From an uncultured Erythrobacter sp. (lineage in GTDB: Bacteria > Pseudomonadota > Alphaproteobacteria > Sphingomonadales > Sphingomonadaceae): a stretch of 64,000 nucleotides of DNA. Below, one piece after another: positions 62,965 to 64,000 of this stretch; positions within the stretch are counted from its first letter, which is position 1, and each line of letters opens with the position of its first letter. The translations under genes and the position numbers were made by a program. The notes beneath the pieces are model-generated. The model was not told the DNA's origin. It searched no databases and saw only the letters and a list, made by a program, of their open reading frames with translations. Where the stretch lies: assembly GCA_947495555.1 (NCBI GenBank), contig CANLZI010000001.1, positions 2,022,861 to 2,086,860 on the forward strand. The letters run 5' to 3'.

Positions 62965-64000
62965 GTGCAAATACCCGCTGAACGCCTTGATCAGATCGCG
63001 CATCGCTTTGCCGAGCTGGAGGCCCGCATGGCATCCGGCACGCTGGAGGGCGATGAATTTGTCCAGGCGAGCCGTGACTATGCCGAGCTGGAGCCGGTGG
63101 CGAAAATTGCTGCCGATGTGAAGGCTATGCATCAGGAAATTGCTGGACTGGAAGAGATGCTCTCCGACCCGGAAATGAAGGCGATGGCAGAGGATGAGTT
63201 GGCCGAGTTGCGCGCTCGTCTGCCCGATGCCGAGCGCGAGCTTGCAGTGAAATTGCTGCCTCGCGATAGCGCAGATGCACGGCCTGCTATGCTGGAAATT
63301 CGCGCCGGTACGGGCGGCGATGAGGCGGGATTGTTCGCGGGCGATTTGTTCCGCATGTATGAACGCTTTGCCGCCGAACAGGGCTGGAAGGTCGAGCCGG
63401 TCAGCATGAGCGCGAGCGAGGTTGGCGGGTTCAAGGAAATCGTTGCCAACGTCAAAGGCTCTGGCGTGTTCGCCAAGCTGAAGTTTGAAAGCGGGGTCCA
63501 CCGCGTCCAGCGTGTGCCAGTGACCGAAAGCGGTGGCCGAATTCATACCTCGGCTGCCACCGTGGCGGTGCTGCCAGAACCCGACGATGTCGACATTCAT
63601 ATCGATCCCACGGACCTAAAGATCGACACCTATCGCGCCAGCGGTGCGGGCGGCCAGCACGTCAACACCACCGACAGCGCGATCCGCATCACGCATGAAC
63701 CCAGCGGGTTGGTGGTGACTTGTCAGGATGGGCGCAGCCAGCACAAGAATCGCGAAAAGGCGATGCAAGTATTGCGCGCTCGATTGTTCGAGAAAACCCG
63801 CGACGAGGCGCAAGGGGCCGAGGCCGAAGCGCGTAAGGCGATGGTCGGCAGCGGAGACCGTTCAGAACGCATTCGGACCTACAATTACCCGCAGGGCCGC
63901 GTGACCGATCACCGGATTGGCCTGACCTTGCACAAGTTGGACGAGATCATCGCCGGATCGGGTCTTGGCGAGCTGGTCGACGCGCTGATTTCCGAGGACG
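62965..64000 (+). CDS. prfA: Peptide chain release factor 1, 3' end outside the window
   Basis: RF1 reads UAA and UAG stop codons and triggers peptide release. It is not in the ORF track because it has no stop before the window end, but it is clear: the codon-recognition region [23 protein letters not shown], and the catalytic GGQ in [19 protein letters not shown]. The start is a GTG at 62965. About 345 codons are visible of the usual ~355-360. The hisS-prfA pair is adjacent on one strand. Partner RF3 (prfC) lies at 4.7 kb. Confidence 0.95.
   Translation, partial: MQIPAERLDQIAHRFAELEARMASGTLEGDEFVQASRDYAELEPVAKIAADVKAMHQEIAGLEEMLSDPEMKAMAEDELAELRARLPDAERELAVKLLPRDSADARPAMLEIRAGTGGDEAGLFAGDLFRMYERFAAEQGWKVEPVSMSASEVGGFKEIVANVKGSGVFAKLKFESGVHRVQRVPVTESGGRIHTSAATVAVLPEPDDVDIHIDPTDLKIDTYRASGAGGQHVNTTDSAIRITHEPSGLVVTCQDGRSQHKNREKAMQVLRARLFEKTRDEAQGAEAEARKAMVGSGDRSERIRTYNYPQGRVTDHRIGLTLHKLDEIIAGSGLGELVDALISED

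Noticed and set aside
62698-63600. 300-codon ORF antisense to hisS and prfA
   Set aside because: It crosses two certain genes on the other strand and has no motif of its own. RF1 covers the region on the plus strand.

Overview
The window is a chromosomal segment of an alphaproteobacterium, most likely a sphingomonad of the Erythrobacteraceae type. I infer this from the gene families and their neighbourhoods, not from any database search. The indicators are: serine palmitoyltransferase with its dedicated acyl carrier protein (sphingolipid outer membrane), CtrA and DivK (alphaproteobacterial cell-cycle control), a DksA without zinc cysteines, an argD-argF-hslO order, a HIG1-type small protein beside a PduO adenosyltransferase, and the remains of an RcGTA-like gene transfer agent cluster. 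Most of the DNA is core housekeeping, densely packed, with many ATGA or one-base overlaps. I found no tRNA, rRNA, CRISPR array, insertion sequence or integrase, and no gene-free stretch longer than about 300 bases once starts are corrected.

Layout. 0-8.4 kb: an AraC-type regulator, then pheS-pheT-prfC (translation), an alpha/beta hydrolase, a flavin/PNPOx-like protein and an EEP-family phosphodiesterase. 8.5-10.4 kb: glnK-amtB behind a very good sigma-54 promoter, closed by a strong terminator. 10.4-15.4 kb: GMC oxidoreductase, fatty acid hydroxylase/sterol desaturase with a small membrane partner, a secreted M20-type amidohydrolase and a DUF442-type phosphatase. 15.6-23 kb: a glycine-rich double cold-shock protein, argD-argF-hslO, a DUF3617-like secreted protein, queC, an MFS transporter and a SodC lipoprotein. 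23.2-26.5 kb: an OmpA-like porin with a 26-proline linker, then the collapsed GTA locus (intact small terminase, truncated large terminase, tail of a DUF2793 gene), then a YqaA-like membrane protein. 26.5-32 kb: acp-spt for sphingoid base synthesis, divK, and a tightly coupled operon DUF3572-HAD-RidA-GDPD-DUF482. 32-41 kb: Sel1-like protein, dksA, PilZ protein, an orphan peptide-type binding lipoprotein, DUF4112, the kynA-kynB-kynU operon, a Crp/Fnr regulator, an HNH nuclease and gluQ. 41-50 kb: HIG1-like protein, cobalamin adenosyltransferase, 3-hydroxybutyryl-CoA dehydrogenase, DUF202 and a small membrane protein, mutS, maeB, an ACT-domain protein, DUF3592, trmB. 50-64 kb: AmpG-like transporter, two MscS channels (one with a BON domain), a LytTR membrane regulator with a secreted hydrolase, ctrA, rpoN, lptB, ppa, hisS and the 5' part of prfA.

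How it fits together. Nitrogen control is visible at both ends: rpoN encodes the sigma factor that should read the glnK-amtB promoter. Two cell-cycle regulators (divK, ctrA) are present, and the ctrA leader carries a near-consensus CtrA box and two GANTC methylation sites. The acp-spt pair and a DUF482 acyltransferase-like protein about 3 kb away may both serve ceramide synthesis. The most unusual feature is the GTA remnant, where one deletion appears to have joined the start of the large terminase gene to the end of the DUF2793 gene and removed everything between.
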